Of a stretch of DNA of 64,000 bases, positions 42,371 to 51,245 are shown in pieces. The notes beneath the pieces are model-generated. The model was not told where the DNA came from. It saw nothing but the letters and a program-made list of their open reading frames with translations, and did not search any database. Numbering within the stretch: the stretch's first letter is position 1; every line of letters starts with the position of its first letter. This DNA is from Sphaerisporangium rhizosphaerae (lineage in GTDB: Bacteria; Actinomycetota; Actinomycetes; Streptosporangiales; Streptosporangiaceae), in NCBI RefSeq assembly GCF_042665155.1, contig NZ_JBHTCG010000001.1, forward strand, positions 564,464 through 628,463, read 5' to 3'. Made by a program: the position numbers and the translations under genes.

Positions 42371-43798
42371 TCACAGGGTCAGGCCGGTGAGCACCATGAC
42401 CTTCTCGTAGGTGTAGTCCTCCATGGCCGAGCGCAGACCCTCGCGTCCGATGCCCGACTCCTTGACGCCGCCGTAGGGCATCTGGTCGGCGCGGTAGGAC
42501 GGCACGTCGCCGATGATCACACCGCCGACCTCCAGCTCCTTGCCGGCGCGGAAGGCCGCCTCGATGCTGCGGGTGAACACCCCCGCCTGAAGCCCGTACT
42601 TGGAGTCGTTGGCGGCGGCGAACGCCTCGTCGGCCGAGCCGACCGGCTGGACGACCAGCACCGGGCCGAAGACCTCCTCGCGCACGACCTTGGCCTCGCC
42701 CGGCACCTCCGCGAGCACGGTGGGGGCGACGGTCGCCCCGTCCCGGCCGCCCCCGGTGAGCACCCGGCCGCCCGCGGCGACCGCCTCGGCCACCCACTGC
42801 TCGACCCGTTCGGCGGCCTCGACCGACACCATCGGCCCCACCTGCGTCTTGTCGTCGGCGGGGTCGCCGACGACCAGGCTGTCGACGGCGGCGACGAGCT
42901 TGGCGGTGAACGCCTCGGCCACCGGCTCCTCCACGATCACCCGCTGGACCGCGATGCAGCTCTGCCCGGCCTGGTAGTTTCCGAACAACGCGACGCGGGT
43001 GGCCGCCCAGTCGAGGTCGGCGTCGGCGAGCACGATCGCGGCGGCGTTCCCGCCGAGCTCCAGCGTGACGTGCTTGCGCGGCACCCGGTCCTTGATGGCG
43101 TAGCCGACCGGCCCGGAGCCGGTGAACGACACCACCGGCAGGCGCGGGTCCTCCACCAGCGCCCCCGCGCGGTCGTTGGGCACCGGCAGCACCGAGAACA
43201 TGCCCTCGGGCAGACCGGTCTCGGCGAGGATCTCGCCGAGCACCAGCGCCGACAGCGGGGTCGCCGGGGCGGGCTTGACGATCACGGGCGCGCCGACCGC
43301 GATGGCGGGCGCCACCTTGTGAGCCACCAGGTTGAGCGGGAAGTTGAACGGCGTGACGGCCAGCACCGGTCCGTACGGCTGGCGCGAGACGTAGGCCAGG
43401 CGGCCGGCGGCGGCGGGCTCGGTGTCCAGCCGCTGGGCCTCGCCGCTGAAGCGCCGCGTCTCCTCGGCGGCGAAGCGGAAGGTGGAGACGGCGCGGGCGA
43501 CCTCGCCGCGCGCCCAGAAGATCGGCTTGCCGTTCTCGGCGCTGATCAGCCGGGCGATCTCCTCCGAGCGCTCGGCCAGGCGGCGCGAGACGTGGGCCAG
43601 CGCCTCGGCGCGGGCGTGGATCGGCAGCGCGGCGGCCTCCTTGCGGACGGCGTGCGCGGCCGCCACCGCCTGCTCCACCTGGTCCGGGGTCGGCACCGAG
43701 CCGACGCCGACGACGCGGCCGTCGTGGGGATTGGTCACCGTGAGCTCGTCATCGCCCGTCGCGGGCGAACCGGCGAGCCAGAAGGGGCGTACGTCCAT
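42371..43798 (-). CDS. NAD(P)-dependent aldehyde dehydrogenase
   Basis: A 475-residue ALDH-superfamily enzyme. The general base is Glu247 in TLELGGN and the nucleophile Cys281 in AGQSCIAVQR; the cofactor loop is FTGSGPVG. It most resembles the group of lactaldehyde, phosphonoacetaldehyde and non-phosphorylating glyceraldehyde-3-phosphate dehydrogenases. It is divergent from a TetR gene 228 bp away, its probable regulator. The substrate is not decided by sequence. Confidence 0.88.
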   Translation of the reverse strand: MDVRPFWLAGSPATGDDELTVTNPHDGRVVGVGSVPTPDQVEQAVAAAHAVRKEAAALPIHARAEALAHVSRRLAERSEEIARLISAENGKPIFWARGEVARAVSTFRFAAEETRRFSGEAQRLDTEPAAAGRLAYVSRQPYGPVLAVTPFNFPLNLVAHKVAPAIAVGAPVIVKPAPATPLSALVLGEILAETGLPEGMFSVLPVPNDRAGALVEDPRLPVVSFTGSGPVGYAIKDRVPRKHVTLELGGNAAAIVLADADLDWAATRVALFGNYQAGQSCIAVQRVIVEEPVAEAFTAKLVAAVDSLVVGDPADDKTQVGPMVSVEAAERVEQWVAEAVAAGGRVLTGGGRDGATVAPTVLAEVPGEAKVVREEVFGPVLVVQPVGSADEAFAAANDSKYGLQAGVFTRSIEAAFRAGKELEVGGVIIGDVPSYRADQMPYGGVKESGIGREGLRSAMEDYTYEKVMVLTGLTL

Positions 43799-44025
43799 GT
43801 CCCGACGCTATGCCTTCCTGCGGTCCGGGACGCTACTCCGGTACGGACAAGTGCGCCCTGGCACCGCTACATTCCGCATAAGAAACGTTCTTTCCCCGTT
43901 CCGTAACGAGCATGCCGCGATTTCGGGATGTTTTCTGTTGCATGGCGGTTTGAAGGTCGCGACACATGGTTAAGTCAACATGCGGGTCCGCGCGGGACCC
44001 TTGGGGAGAAGGGGCTGAGTCGCTC

Positions 44026-44670
44026 ATGGGTTCGCCTGCGCCGCTCGGTCTCCAAGGCGCCTATGCGATGGGCGGCCAGAGCTCCCAGGACGAGCTGCGC
44101 GCGCGGCTGATCGCGGTGGCCGGCGAACTGCTCGTCACCCGCGGCGCCGACAGCCTGACCGTCCGGCGCATCGCCACCGAGGCCGGGTGCGCCACCACGG
44201 TGGTGTACACCATGTTCGGCAACAAGGAGGGCCTGGCCGAGGCGCTGTACCTTGAGGGCTTCGAGCGGTTTCGCCGCAGGCTCGCGGCGGTCCCCCGCCA
44301 CCCCGACCCGCTGGAGTACCTCACCTCGCTCGGGCCCGCCTACCGCGAGGCGTGCCTGGCCGAGCCCGGCTACTACAGCGTGATGTTCGAGAAGGCCATC
44401 CCCGGCTTCGAGCCGAGCGAGCGGGCGCGCACCCTCGCCAGGGCCGCGGTGAACATCCTCGACCGGGCCATCGCCGACTGCATCTCGGCCGGCTACCTGG
44501 TGCCGACCCAGCCGCGCAAGATCGCCGACTGCCTGTGGGCGGCGGCGCAGGGCGCCGTGAGCCTCGAACGCGCCGGCCACCTGCGCGACGACCGCGTCTA
44601 CACCTCCGTCACCCTGGCCGCCATCAGCCGCTACCTCGTCCAGAAGGACACCCTGCCGGCCCCTTACTGA
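44026..44670 (+). CDS. TetR-family transcriptional regulator
   Basis: About 214 residues. The N-terminal helix-turn-helix (about 20-65) reads LTVRRIATEAGCATTVVYTMFGNK; the C-terminal part is a TetR effector domain. ATG 44026 was chosen; ATG 44068 and an upstream ATG at 43966 are alternatives and the ribosome binding site is weak. It is divergent from the aldehyde dehydrogenase gene and likely represses it. It converges with PucR across 30 bp. Confidence 0.85.
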   Translation: MGSPAPLGLQGAYAMGGQSSQDELRARLIAVAGELLVTRGADSLTVRRIATEAGCATTVVYTMFGNKEGLAEALYLEGFERFRRRLAAVPRHPDPLEYLTSLGPAYREACLAEPGYYSVMFEKAIPGFEPSERARTLARAAVNILDRAIADCISAGYLVPTQPRKIADCLWAAAQGAVSLERAGHLRDDRVYTSVTLAAISRYLVQKDTLPAPY

Positions 44671-44700
44671 CACCTCACCGCGAGGACACCCTGCCGGCCC

Positions 44701-46185
44701 TCACCGAGGCGCGGGGGGCCGGACCGCCAGCGCCATCCACAGCTCCGCGCGCACGGCCGGGTCGTCCAGGTCACGGCCGAGCAGTTCGGCGACCCGCCGC
44801 ATGCGGTAGCGCAGGGTGTGCCGGTGGACGCCGAGCCGCTGGGCCGCCGCGTCCCAGTGGCCGTTGCACGCCAGGTAGGCGCGCAGCGACTCCACCAGGT
44901 CGGCGCGCGAGCCGTACTCGCGGAGCGGGGCCAGCAGCGAGGCGGCGAACCCGGACAGCAGGTTCGGCTCCACCAGCGAGAGCAACCCCTGCCCGGCGAG
45001 GTCGGCGAAGCGCATGACCGGGCGGGCCGACAGCAGGGCGCGCTGCGCCTGCTCCAGGCCGGCGGCCAGCCCGGACGGCCCGGACGACTCCACCGGTTCG
45101 CTGACCCCGACCCTGCCTCGCCGGGCCGCCGCCTCGGCCACCGGGCCGGCCTGCTCGACGGGCGCGAGCGCGATCACGACGCCGCCCCACGGAGCGGTGA
45201 ACCCCGGCAGCGCGTCCTGGAGCTCCTCGGCGTCACCGGCCTCGCAGGCCAGCACCACGAACGGGCCGCCGTCCATGAACGCCGTCTCGTCGGGGCCGCC
45301 GGGCAGCGCCGCCAAGGTCTCACGCGCGGCCTCGCGCTCGCCGGCCAGCAGCAGCCGCAGCACGGCGGAGCGGACGCGGCGCACGGCGGCCAGCCGGTCG
45401 CGCCGCTGCTCCAGCGACAGGGCGAGCAGCGATCCGGCGGTGTTGACGACGGTGTGCCCGACCGGCGAGAAGGGCCGCTGCGCGCCGACCGCGAAGAAGC
45501 CGGTGACACGCCGCTGGTCTCCGAGCGGCTGGACGATCACGTGTTCGTGCGGCCCGGACAGCGCGAGGCTCGCGGGCGCGCCGTCGGGGGCGCGCAGGCG
45601 GTGGAGCTCGCCCCGCACCAGGGTCGCGGCCTTGTCGGCGCCCTCACCGGCGGCGTGCAGGACGCCGCCCGTCTCGTCGAACAGGACGGCCCAGCCGTGG
45701 ATCTCACGGGCCAGCCGCCGGACCACCCCCGCCATTCCCCCCGCCCGGAGTGCGGCGCGGGTCAGCCGGCCCTGGGCGGCGAAGGCGTCGCCGAGCTCCT
45801 CGTACCGCTCGGCCGCGAGCATGTCGCTGACGGCCTTGCCGATGGAGATGAACGGGGTCTCCCTGGGCACCTCGACCAGCGGGAGCCCGGCGTCCGCGGC
45901 GGCGGCGACGAACTCGGGCGGCACGCTCTCGTGGCCGAGGCCCACGCCGAACCCGAGGCCGGCCGCTCCCCGGCCGACCAGCCGCGAGACGTAGGCGGGC
46001 GCGTCGTCCGGGGCGAGCCGCATGCCGGTGGTGAGGACGAGCTCGTCGCCCTCCAGGAACGGCGTGGGGTCCTCCAGTTCGCTCACCGCCACCCAGCGCA
46101 CCGGGCGTTCCAGCGCGTCATGGCCCGCGCGCACGCGGAGCCGCAGCCGCGCGAGCGCGACCACCCGCCGCAGGGTCGGTGCCAT
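44701..46185 (-). CDS. PucR-family regulator, likely of gabT
   Basis: A 494-residue regulator. The N-terminal PucR domain (about 8-125) includes VRWVAVSELEDPTPFLEGDELVL in part, followed by a central GGDEF-related CdaR-type region and a C-terminal PucR helix-turn-helix (HTH_30, about 430-485, LACNGHWDAAAQRLGVHRHTL). The ATG start has GAGGAAG upstream. It is divergent from gabT, and PucR proteins activate amine and purine catabolism. The 46278-46322 inverted repeats between them are candidate binding sites. Confidence 0.88.
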   Translation of the reverse strand: MAPTLRRVVALARLRLRVRAGHDALERPVRWVAVSELEDPTPFLEGDELVLTTGMRLAPDDAPAYVSRLVGRGAAGLGFGVGLGHESVPPEFVAAAADAGLPLVEVPRETPFISIGKAVSDMLAAERYEELGDAFAAQGRLTRAALRAGGMAGVVRRLAREIHGWAVLFDETGGVLHAAGEGADKAATLVRGELHRLRAPDGAPASLALSGPHEHVIVQPLGDQRRVTGFFAVGAQRPFSPVGHTVVNTAGSLLALSLEQRRDRLAAVRRVRSAVLRLLLAGEREAARETLAALPGGPDETAFMDGGPFVVLACEAGDAEELQDALPGFTAPWGGVVIALAPVEQAGPVAEAAARRGRVGVSEPVESSGPSGLAAGLEQAQRALLSARPVMRFADLAGQGLLSLVEPNLLSGFAASLLAPLREYGSRADLVESLRAYLACNGHWDAAAQRLGVHRHTLRYRMRRVAELLGRDLDDPAVRAELWMALAVRPPAPR

Positions 46186-46277
46186 GTCACTTCCTCGGGA
46201 CGCCGGAGGCGGACGACTCCGTTCCCGGAGCCTCGCGGCTCCTCCGCGAAGAGGGCCGGATCCACCGGGGGTCCGGA

Positions 46278-46287
46278 GTTGTACAAC
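46278..46287. promoter_or_regulatory. Perfect palindrome GTTGTACAAC in PucR-gabT intergenic region
   Basis: A 10-bp perfect palindrome 77 bp upstream of the gabT start and 93 bp upstream of pucR. Candidate regulatory site. Confidence 0.4.
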
Positions 46288-46302
46288 CTGGACAAGCTGG
46301 AC

Positions 46303-46322
46303 CGACATATTGTGACATGTCG
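46303..46322. promoter_or_regulatory. Inverted repeat CGACAT-N8-ATGTCG upstream of gabT
   Basis: Perfect 6-bp arms, with an internal GACATGTC palindrome at 46314-46321. The same GACAT/ATGTC half-sites recur upstream of the aminotransferase-mmsA operon (54104-54124 and 54227-54238), suggesting one regulator acts on both. Confidence 0.55.
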
Positions 46323-46363
46323 CCAGGTCGGCACCTGGAGGCGGCGGCCGTAACGTCACAGGC

Positions 46364-47761
46364 ATGAGCATCGAGCGTGAGGTACACCAGCAGCCGGGCG
46401 TGGCTCCCGACCAGCCCGTCACGCACGGCGGCCCGTCCCTGCCCCAGGTGCGCCGCCTGGTCACCGAGGTCCCCGGCCCGAAGTCCCGCGAGATGTTCGC
46501 GCGCAAGCGGTCGGCGGTGCCGCCGGGCATCGGCACCACCCTGCCGGTGTTCGTGACCCACGCCGGCGGCGGCGTGCTCGTGGACGCCGACGGCAACTCT
46601 CTCATCGACTTCGGCTCGGGCATCGCGGTGACCACCGTCGGCAACGCCGCCCCCCGCGTGGTCGAGCGGGTCCAGAAGCAGGTCGCCGACTTCACCCACA
46701 CCTGCTTCATGGTGACGCCGTACGAGTCGTACCTGGAGGTCTGCGAGCGGCTCAACGCCCTCACCCCCGGTGACCACGACAAGCGCTCGTTCCTGGTCAA
46801 CAGCGGCGCCGAGGCCGTGGAGAACGCCGTCAAGGTGGCCCGCCACGCCACCGGGCGGCAGGCGGTCGTCGTGTTCGACCACGGCTACCACGGCCGCACG
46901 CTGCTCACCATGACGCTGACGGCCAAGAACATGCCCTACAAGCACCGGTTCGGCCCCTACGCGCCGGAGGTGTACCGCATGCCGATGGCCTACCCCTACC
47001 GGTGGCCCACCGGCCCGGACAACTGCGCCGAGGAGGCCGTGGCCCAGGCCATCGACGCGATCGACAAGCAGATCGGCGCGCAGAACGTGGCCGCCATCGT
47101 GATCGAGCCGATCCAGGGCGAGGGCGGCTTCATCGAGCCCGCGCGGGGCTTCCTGCCCGCGCTGCTGGAGTACGCCCGGGCCAACGGCATCGTGTTCGTC
47201 GCCGACGAGGTGCAGACCGGGTTCGCCCGCACCGGGCACCTGTTCGCCTGCGAGGACGAGGGCATCGTGCCGGACATCATCTGCACGGCCAAGGGCATCG
47301 CGGGCGGCCTGCCGCTCGCGGCGGTCACCGGCCGGGCCGAGCTCCTGGACGCCGTGCACGTCGGCGGCCTCGGCGGCACCTACGGCGGCAACCCGCTGGC
47401 CTGCGAGGCGGCGCTGGCCGTGCTGGACACGATCGAGGCCGACGGCCTGGTGGAGCGCGCGCGGCAGGTCGGCGCCATCATGCTCCCCCGGCTCAGGGCG
47501 CTGGCCGAGCGGTTCGACATCATCGGGGACGTGCGGGGGCGCGGCGCCATGATCGCCATCGAGCTGGTCGCGCCGGGCACCAAGAAGCCCGACCCGGCCG
47601 TCACCGGGGAGATGGTCCGGCGCTGCCACGCGGAGGGCCTGGTCGTGCTCACGGCGGGCACCTACGGCAACGTGCTGCGCTTCCTGCCGCCGCTGTCCAT
47701 CCCGGACTCCCTGCTGGAGGAGGGCCTGTCCATCCTGGAGAAGGCCATCGCGTCCGTTTAG
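46364..47761 (+). CDS. gabT: 4-aminobutyrate (GABA) aminotransferase
   Basis: A 465-residue class-III PLP aminotransferase that converts GABA and 2-oxoglutarate to succinate semialdehyde and glutamate. The PLP aspartate is Asp281 in VADEVQTGF and the Schiff-base lysine Lys310 in CTAKGIAGG; NSGAEAVENAVK binds the cofactor phosphate. Length and motifs fit GabT well. It is divergent from a PucR regulator and followed by a strong terminator, so it is a single-gene transcript. No succinate-semialdehyde dehydrogenase is adjacent. Confidence 0.9.
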   Translation: MSIEREVHQQPGVAPDQPVTHGGPSLPQVRRLVTEVPGPKSREMFARKRSAVPPGIGTTLPVFVTHAGGGVLVDADGNSLIDFGSGIAVTTVGNAAPRVVERVQKQVADFTHTCFMVTPYESYLEVCERLNALTPGDHDKRSFLVNSGAEAVENAVKVARHATGRQAVVVFDHGYHGRTLLTMTLTAKNMPYKHRFGPYAPEVYRMPMAYPYRWPTGPDNCAEEAVAQAIDAIDKQIGAQNVAAIVIEPIQGEGGFIEPARGFLPALLEYARANGIVFVADEVQTGFARTGHLFACEDEGIVPDIICTAKGIAGGLPLAAVTGRAELLDAVHVGGLGGTYGGNPLACEAALAVLDTIEADGLVERARQVGAIMLPRLRALAERFDIIGDVRGRGAMIAIELVAPGTKKPDPAVTGEMVRRCHAEGLVVLTAGTYGNVLRFLPPLSIPDSLLEEGLSILEKAIASV

Positions 47762-47769
47762 GAGCACCA

Positions 47770-47810
47770 CAAAAGGGGCACCCGGGTTTCACCCGAGGTG
47801 TCCCTTTTGT
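47770..47810. terminator. Strong hairpin terminator after gabT
   Basis: A long stem: CAAAAGGG-x-CACC-CGGG on the left pairs with CCCG-AGGTG-x-CCCTTTTG on the right around a TTTCA loop, starting nine bases after the gabT stop. The right arm ends in a short T run, a good intrinsic terminator. Confidence 0.88.
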
Positions 47811-47930
47811 CATTGAACGGGCGGGGCGAGGGACGCGATTTAACCCGTCCTTGACATCGCCCTAGTCGATCACTTTCAGTAACGGGGTTATAACGGTTCG
47901 GGTAGGAGCCATTCGAGCCACGGGAGCGTG

Positions 47931-48179
47931 ATGAGCTGGGATCCGACCGGAGCGGCACGGCTCAACCTGACCTTCGACCCCAACGATCTGACCGGCCCGC
48001 AGCGCGAGGGGGACGCCTGCGTGGTCTGCCACAAGAAGTGGCCACGGCCACGGGTCCGCGTCGGCCGGCTGCCCGACGACGCCCCCGTCATGGCCTGCGA
48101 GGACTGCGCCGAAGCCCTTCTGCCCGCGCCCCCCGCACCCCGCAAGAAGCCCGCCCCGCGCAAGGCCGCCCTCCCCTAG
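47931..48179 (+). CDS. Small protein with two CxxC motifs (putative zinc ribbon)
   Basis: An 82-residue protein with Cys30-x2-Cys33 and Cys56-x2-Cys59, a spacing consistent with one structural zinc site. The C-terminus is Pro/Lys/Ala-rich. ATG 47931 follows GGGAG. A palindrome GTTATAAC (47887-47894) containing TATAAC and a TTGACA at 47851-47856 lie upstream. Its stop shares CTAG with the stop of the converging gene. Function unknown. Confidence 0.65.
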   Translation: MSWDPTGAARLNLTFDPNDLTGPQREGDACVVCHKKWPRPRVRVGRLPDDAPVMACEDCAEALLPAPPAPRKKPAPRKAALP

Positions 48180-49498
48180 GCCGCGGCGGCGCCTTCCTCG
48201 CGCATGCCCCAGGGGGAGCCGTACTCGCCGAGCAGGTCCAGGAAGGGCACCGGGTCGAAGGCCTCGGGGCCGAGGACGCCGCGCCCGCTCCAGGTGCCGC
48301 GCGCCAGCAGTTCCAGCGCCACGACCGGATGGACCGCCGTCTGCCACACCACCGCCTGGGCTCCGTACTCGCGCATCGACCATTCGTTGTCCACGACGTG
48401 GTACAGGTAGACCTCCCGCGGCCGGCCGTCCTTGCCGGTGCCCCTGATCCAGGTGCCCGCGCAGGTCTTGCCGCGCATCCGGTCGCCCAGCGTCGCCGGG
48501 TCCGGCAGCGAGGCGGCCACCACGTCGCGCGGGGACACCTCGACGCCCTTGATCCGCACCGGCTCGGTCGAGTCCAGGCCGAGCTTGTGCAGGGTGCGCA
48601 GCACCTCGATGAACTCGGCGCCCAGGCCGTACTTGAAGGTCACCCGGCGGGCCTTCACCCAGCGCGGGACCAGCAGGACCTCCTCGTGCTCGACGTTCAC
48701 GCACTCGACCGGGCCGATGCCCTCGGGGAAGTCGAACACCTCCGGCTCGCTGAACGGCTCGGTGGTGTGCCAGCCGCCGTCCTCCCAGACCACCGGCGGG
48801 TTGAGGCACTCCTCGATGGTGGTCCAGATGGAGAAGGTGGGCGCGAACGCCTCCTGCCCATCGGGGCCCCGCACGACCAGGTTGGCGCCGTCGCGGATGC
48901 CGATCTCGTCGATGCTCTCGAACAGGTGGTCGGCCGCGTACCGGGCGAAGACGTCGGCCAGGCCCGGCTCGACCCCCATGCCGACCAGGGCGAGCCTGCC
49001 CTCGGCCTCCCAGCGCCGTGACATGGCGAACTGCTCGTCGCCGAGCTTGACACCGGGCAGCTCGTACGGCCGGGAGGGGTGCGGCCGGGACAGCGACATG
49101 GCCATGTCGAGGTAGTCGGCGCCCGCGGCGAGGGCCGCGCGGAACAGCGGCATGTCGAACCGGGGATCGACGGCGTTGAACAGCACGTCGCAGCGGTGCT
49201 CGCGCAGGGCGGCCTCCACCGCGGCCTGGTCTGCGGCATCCAGCCCGATCGCGCTGAACCGGTCCTCCACCGGGCGCGCGGAGGCCCCGCGCCACCCCGG
49301 GCCGCGTCCCGGTCCAGAGGGCGGCACCTGTTCTGACGCGCCGACGCGTTTGGACGCGCCGACCTGTTTGGAGACGACGGCCTCGGCGCGTGAGCGGTCA
49401 TAGTCGGCGACGACGATGTGGTCGAAGAAGTCACGGCGGGCGGCGATCGGCACCACGGCGGAACCCACGCCGCCCGCGCCTACGAGAAGGATGCGCAT
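48176..49498 (-). CDS. Saccharopine dehydrogenase family protein
   Basis: A 440-residue oxidoreductase-like protein. The N-terminal Rossmann motif is LLVGAGGVGSAVV; the rest matches the saccharopine dehydrogenase/carboxynorspermidine synthase fold. Residues about 43-77 are an unusual Ser/Gly/Arg-rich insertion that includes three six-residue repeats (SKQVGA, SKRVGA, SEQVPP) read from an 18-bp tandem repeat. The insertion interrupts the cofactor domain between the second strand and FSAIGLDAAD. ATG start 49498. It probably acts in lysine or polyamine metabolism (inference). Confidence 0.8.
   Translation of the reverse strand: MRILLVGAGGVGSAVVPIAARRDFFDHIVVADYDRSRAEAVVSKQVGASKRVGASEQVPPSGPGRGPGWRGASARPVEDRFSAIGLDAADQAAVEAALREHRCDVLFNAVDPRFDMPLFRAALAAGADYLDMAMSLSRPHPSRPYELPGVKLGDEQFAMSRRWEAEGRLALVGMGVEPGLADVFARYAADHLFESIDEIGIRDGANLVVRGPDGQEAFAPTFSIWTTIEECLNPPVVWEDGGWHTTEPFSEPEVFDFPEGIGPVECVNVEHEEVLLVPRWVKARRVTFKYGLGAEFIEVLRTLHKLGLDSTEPVRIKGVEVSPRDVVAASLPDPATLGDRMRGKTCAGTWIRGTGKDGRPREVYLYHVVDNEWSMREYGAQAVVWQTAVHPVVALELLARGTWSGRGVLGPEAFDPVPFLDLLGEYGSPWGMREEGAAAA
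49328..49381. repeat. 18-bp tandem repeat inserted in a coding sequence
   Basis: Units 49328-49345, 49346-49363 and 49364-49381 share a TTTGGACGCGCCGAC-like pattern. It keeps the reading frame of the saccharopine-dehydrogenase-like gene and encodes a linker. Confidence 0.75.
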
Positions 49499-49515
49499 GC
49501 CGGGACCGTATCAAC

Positions 49516-49533
49516 TGACTGGTCAACCAATCA
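49516..49533. promoter_or_regulatory. Near-palindrome around TGGTCAACCA
   Basis: An 18-bp imperfect palindrome with the core TGGTCAACCA, 18 bp upstream of the saccharopine-dehydrogenase-like start. The GGTNNACC core is like FadR-type GntR operators. No GntR gene is present in the window. Confidence 0.45.
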
Positions 49534-49662
49534 ATATGATGCCCGCCACCCGGCCACCCCTTTCCACCATGGATTTCGTCGCCGGCGACCCCAGACGGCG
49601 ACGAGAAGGAGAGCAGCCGGCCGCCGGCACGACCGATACCGGAAACCCCGGCGGCGCCCCGT

Positions 49663-50994
49663 CTAACCGGCGAGCGAGCGCCAGCGGGCCGCCCACTCGG
49701 CGTAGTCGGTGCATGGTCCGTCCCGGTCTTCGCAGTCACTCCCCGGGAGGACGGCGAAGACGACCTTCTTGCCCCAGGAGGCGTCGGGGACCCGGAACGC
49801 CGCGCACACGGCCTTGGCGAGCCTGGCGCGGCCCGCCGCCGCCGGCCCCTTGCCGTGGTAGGCGCAGGCCCCGGGGTTGGCCGGCGCCAGCATGGTGCGC
49901 GCCGACGCCTGCTGCTGCACGTCCTTGGAGGAGGCCCAGTCGATCCAGCGGTAGGCGCAGTTGGGCGAGGCGGCCGTCGCCGAGACCATCCACGCGTCCA
50001 CCCAGCCGGTGGCCGGGTCGTCCCGCACCGCCTTCACGGAGTGGCCGCCCGCGCGAAGGGTCTCCATCAGGAACGGCAGGCCCCGCCCTGCGGAGACAGA
50101 GCCGCCGGCGAACGCCTGCAACGCCTGGACCTGCCTGGCGTAGTAGACCCGGTCGGCGCCGCCCCGTTCGCCGAGGAGCGCCATCGCCGCGTCGAGCTGG
50201 GGCCGGGTGAGGTTGAACGGGTCGCCGATGCCGAGCTTCGGCCGCTGGCGCTTCACCGCGAGCGCGGCGTCGGCGATGGTCAGCGGGCTGTCCTTGAGCA
50301 TGACGGGCCCGCGGGCGGAGTACAGCCCGGCGCCCGCCGGCGGGCGCGTCTCGACGCTGTCGTACAGCGTCGCGTACCACCCCCACAGGTATGGCACGCC
50401 GTACACCTGGGAGCCGGCCGTGATCGCGCGCTGGGAGCGCAACCACGAGGGGATCTCGCCGTAGTTGCGCAGGAGCGAGGTGGTGATCGGGGCGACCTTG
50501 CGCTCGGCGATCAGCCGCCCGCCGACCTGCGGGGGCGCGGACACCACGTCGAACGCGGTGCCGGCCGCCATCGTGTCGAGCTGGTCGTCCGACGCCGGGA
50601 AGCGCAGGTTGACCCGGCAGCCGGTGGTGGTCTCGAACCGCCCCACCCAGTTGTAGGCCGGATCGGTGCCGCCGTACTCGGCGTAACCACGGTAGGACAG
50701 CACGGTGACCGACCCCTCCCCCGGCCCGAGGGTGGTGACCGCAGGGGACGGCGTCGCCGCCGGGGTGGACGAGGACGACGGAGACGGCGTCGCGGCCGCC
50801 GAGGAGGCGGCGCCCGACGGCCCCGTCCCGGAGGCGGAGGGAGAGGCGGAGATGGAAGCGGAGCCCGACGCGCTGGGCGCCGCCCCCGCGTCGGCCGTGG
50901 CGGGCCCCCTCGCGCCGCCGCACCCGGCGAGCGCGACGGCGGCCGAGGCGAGCAGCGCCGGCAGCCATCGAGGACGCCTCGTCGGTGTGCTCAC
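49663..50994 (-). CDS. Extracellular solute-binding lipoprotein, spermidine/putrescine-like
   Basis: A 443-residue lipoprotein. The signal peptide ends in LAGCGG (Cys near 25). A Ser/Ala/Pro-rich linker (about 28-85) leads to a PotD-like periplasmic-binding fold starting VTVLSYRGYAEYGG. No permease or ATPase genes are adjacent, so it may be an orphan binding protein. GTG start at 50994. Its neighbours in amine catabolism make a polyamine or amine ligand plausible, not shown. Confidence 0.75.
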   Translation of the reverse strand: MSTPTRRPRWLPALLASAAVALAGCGGARGPATADAGAAPSASGSASISASPSASGTGPSGAASSAAATPSPSSSSTPAATPSPAVTTLGPGEGSVTVLSYRGYAEYGGTDPAYNWVGRFETTTGCRVNLRFPASDDQLDTMAAGTAFDVVSAPPQVGGRLIAERKVAPITTSLLRNYGEIPSWLRSQRAITAGSQVYGVPYLWGWYATLYDSVETRPPAGAGLYSARGPVMLKDSPLTIADAALAVKRQRPKLGIGDPFNLTRPQLDAAMALLGERGGADRVYYARQVQALQAFAGGSVSAGRGLPFLMETLRAGGHSVKAVRDDPATGWVDAWMVSATAASPNCAYRWIDWASSKDVQQQASARTMLAPANPGACAYHGKGPAAAGRARLAKAVCAAFRVPDASWGKKVVFAVLPGSDCEDRDGPCTDYAEWAARWRSLAG

Positions 50995-51245
50995 GCCGGC
51001 CGTCCCCCTCGTTCTCAGCCCTTTGCGGGCAGCCTACCGGCCGGGCGGGCGGGGGGCGCGTCATGCGCCGGGGGCCAGGCCCGCGGCGAGGGCGCGCTGG
51101 CGCGGCGACCGCACACCTGCACCGGCCGCGGCCCTCCACCCGGTATGTGCTGGATGTGATCGGCGCCGGGTCGGCGAGGCGTGGTACGGCGATGCCGGCG
51201 CCGCTCCTACGGCGCCCGGCCCGGTCGACGTTCGCGGACAGCGCG

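Noticed and set aside
43850..43920. TetR operator around AAACGTT between the aldehyde dehydrogenase and tetR
   Set aside because: The inverted repeat is too short and imperfect to support.
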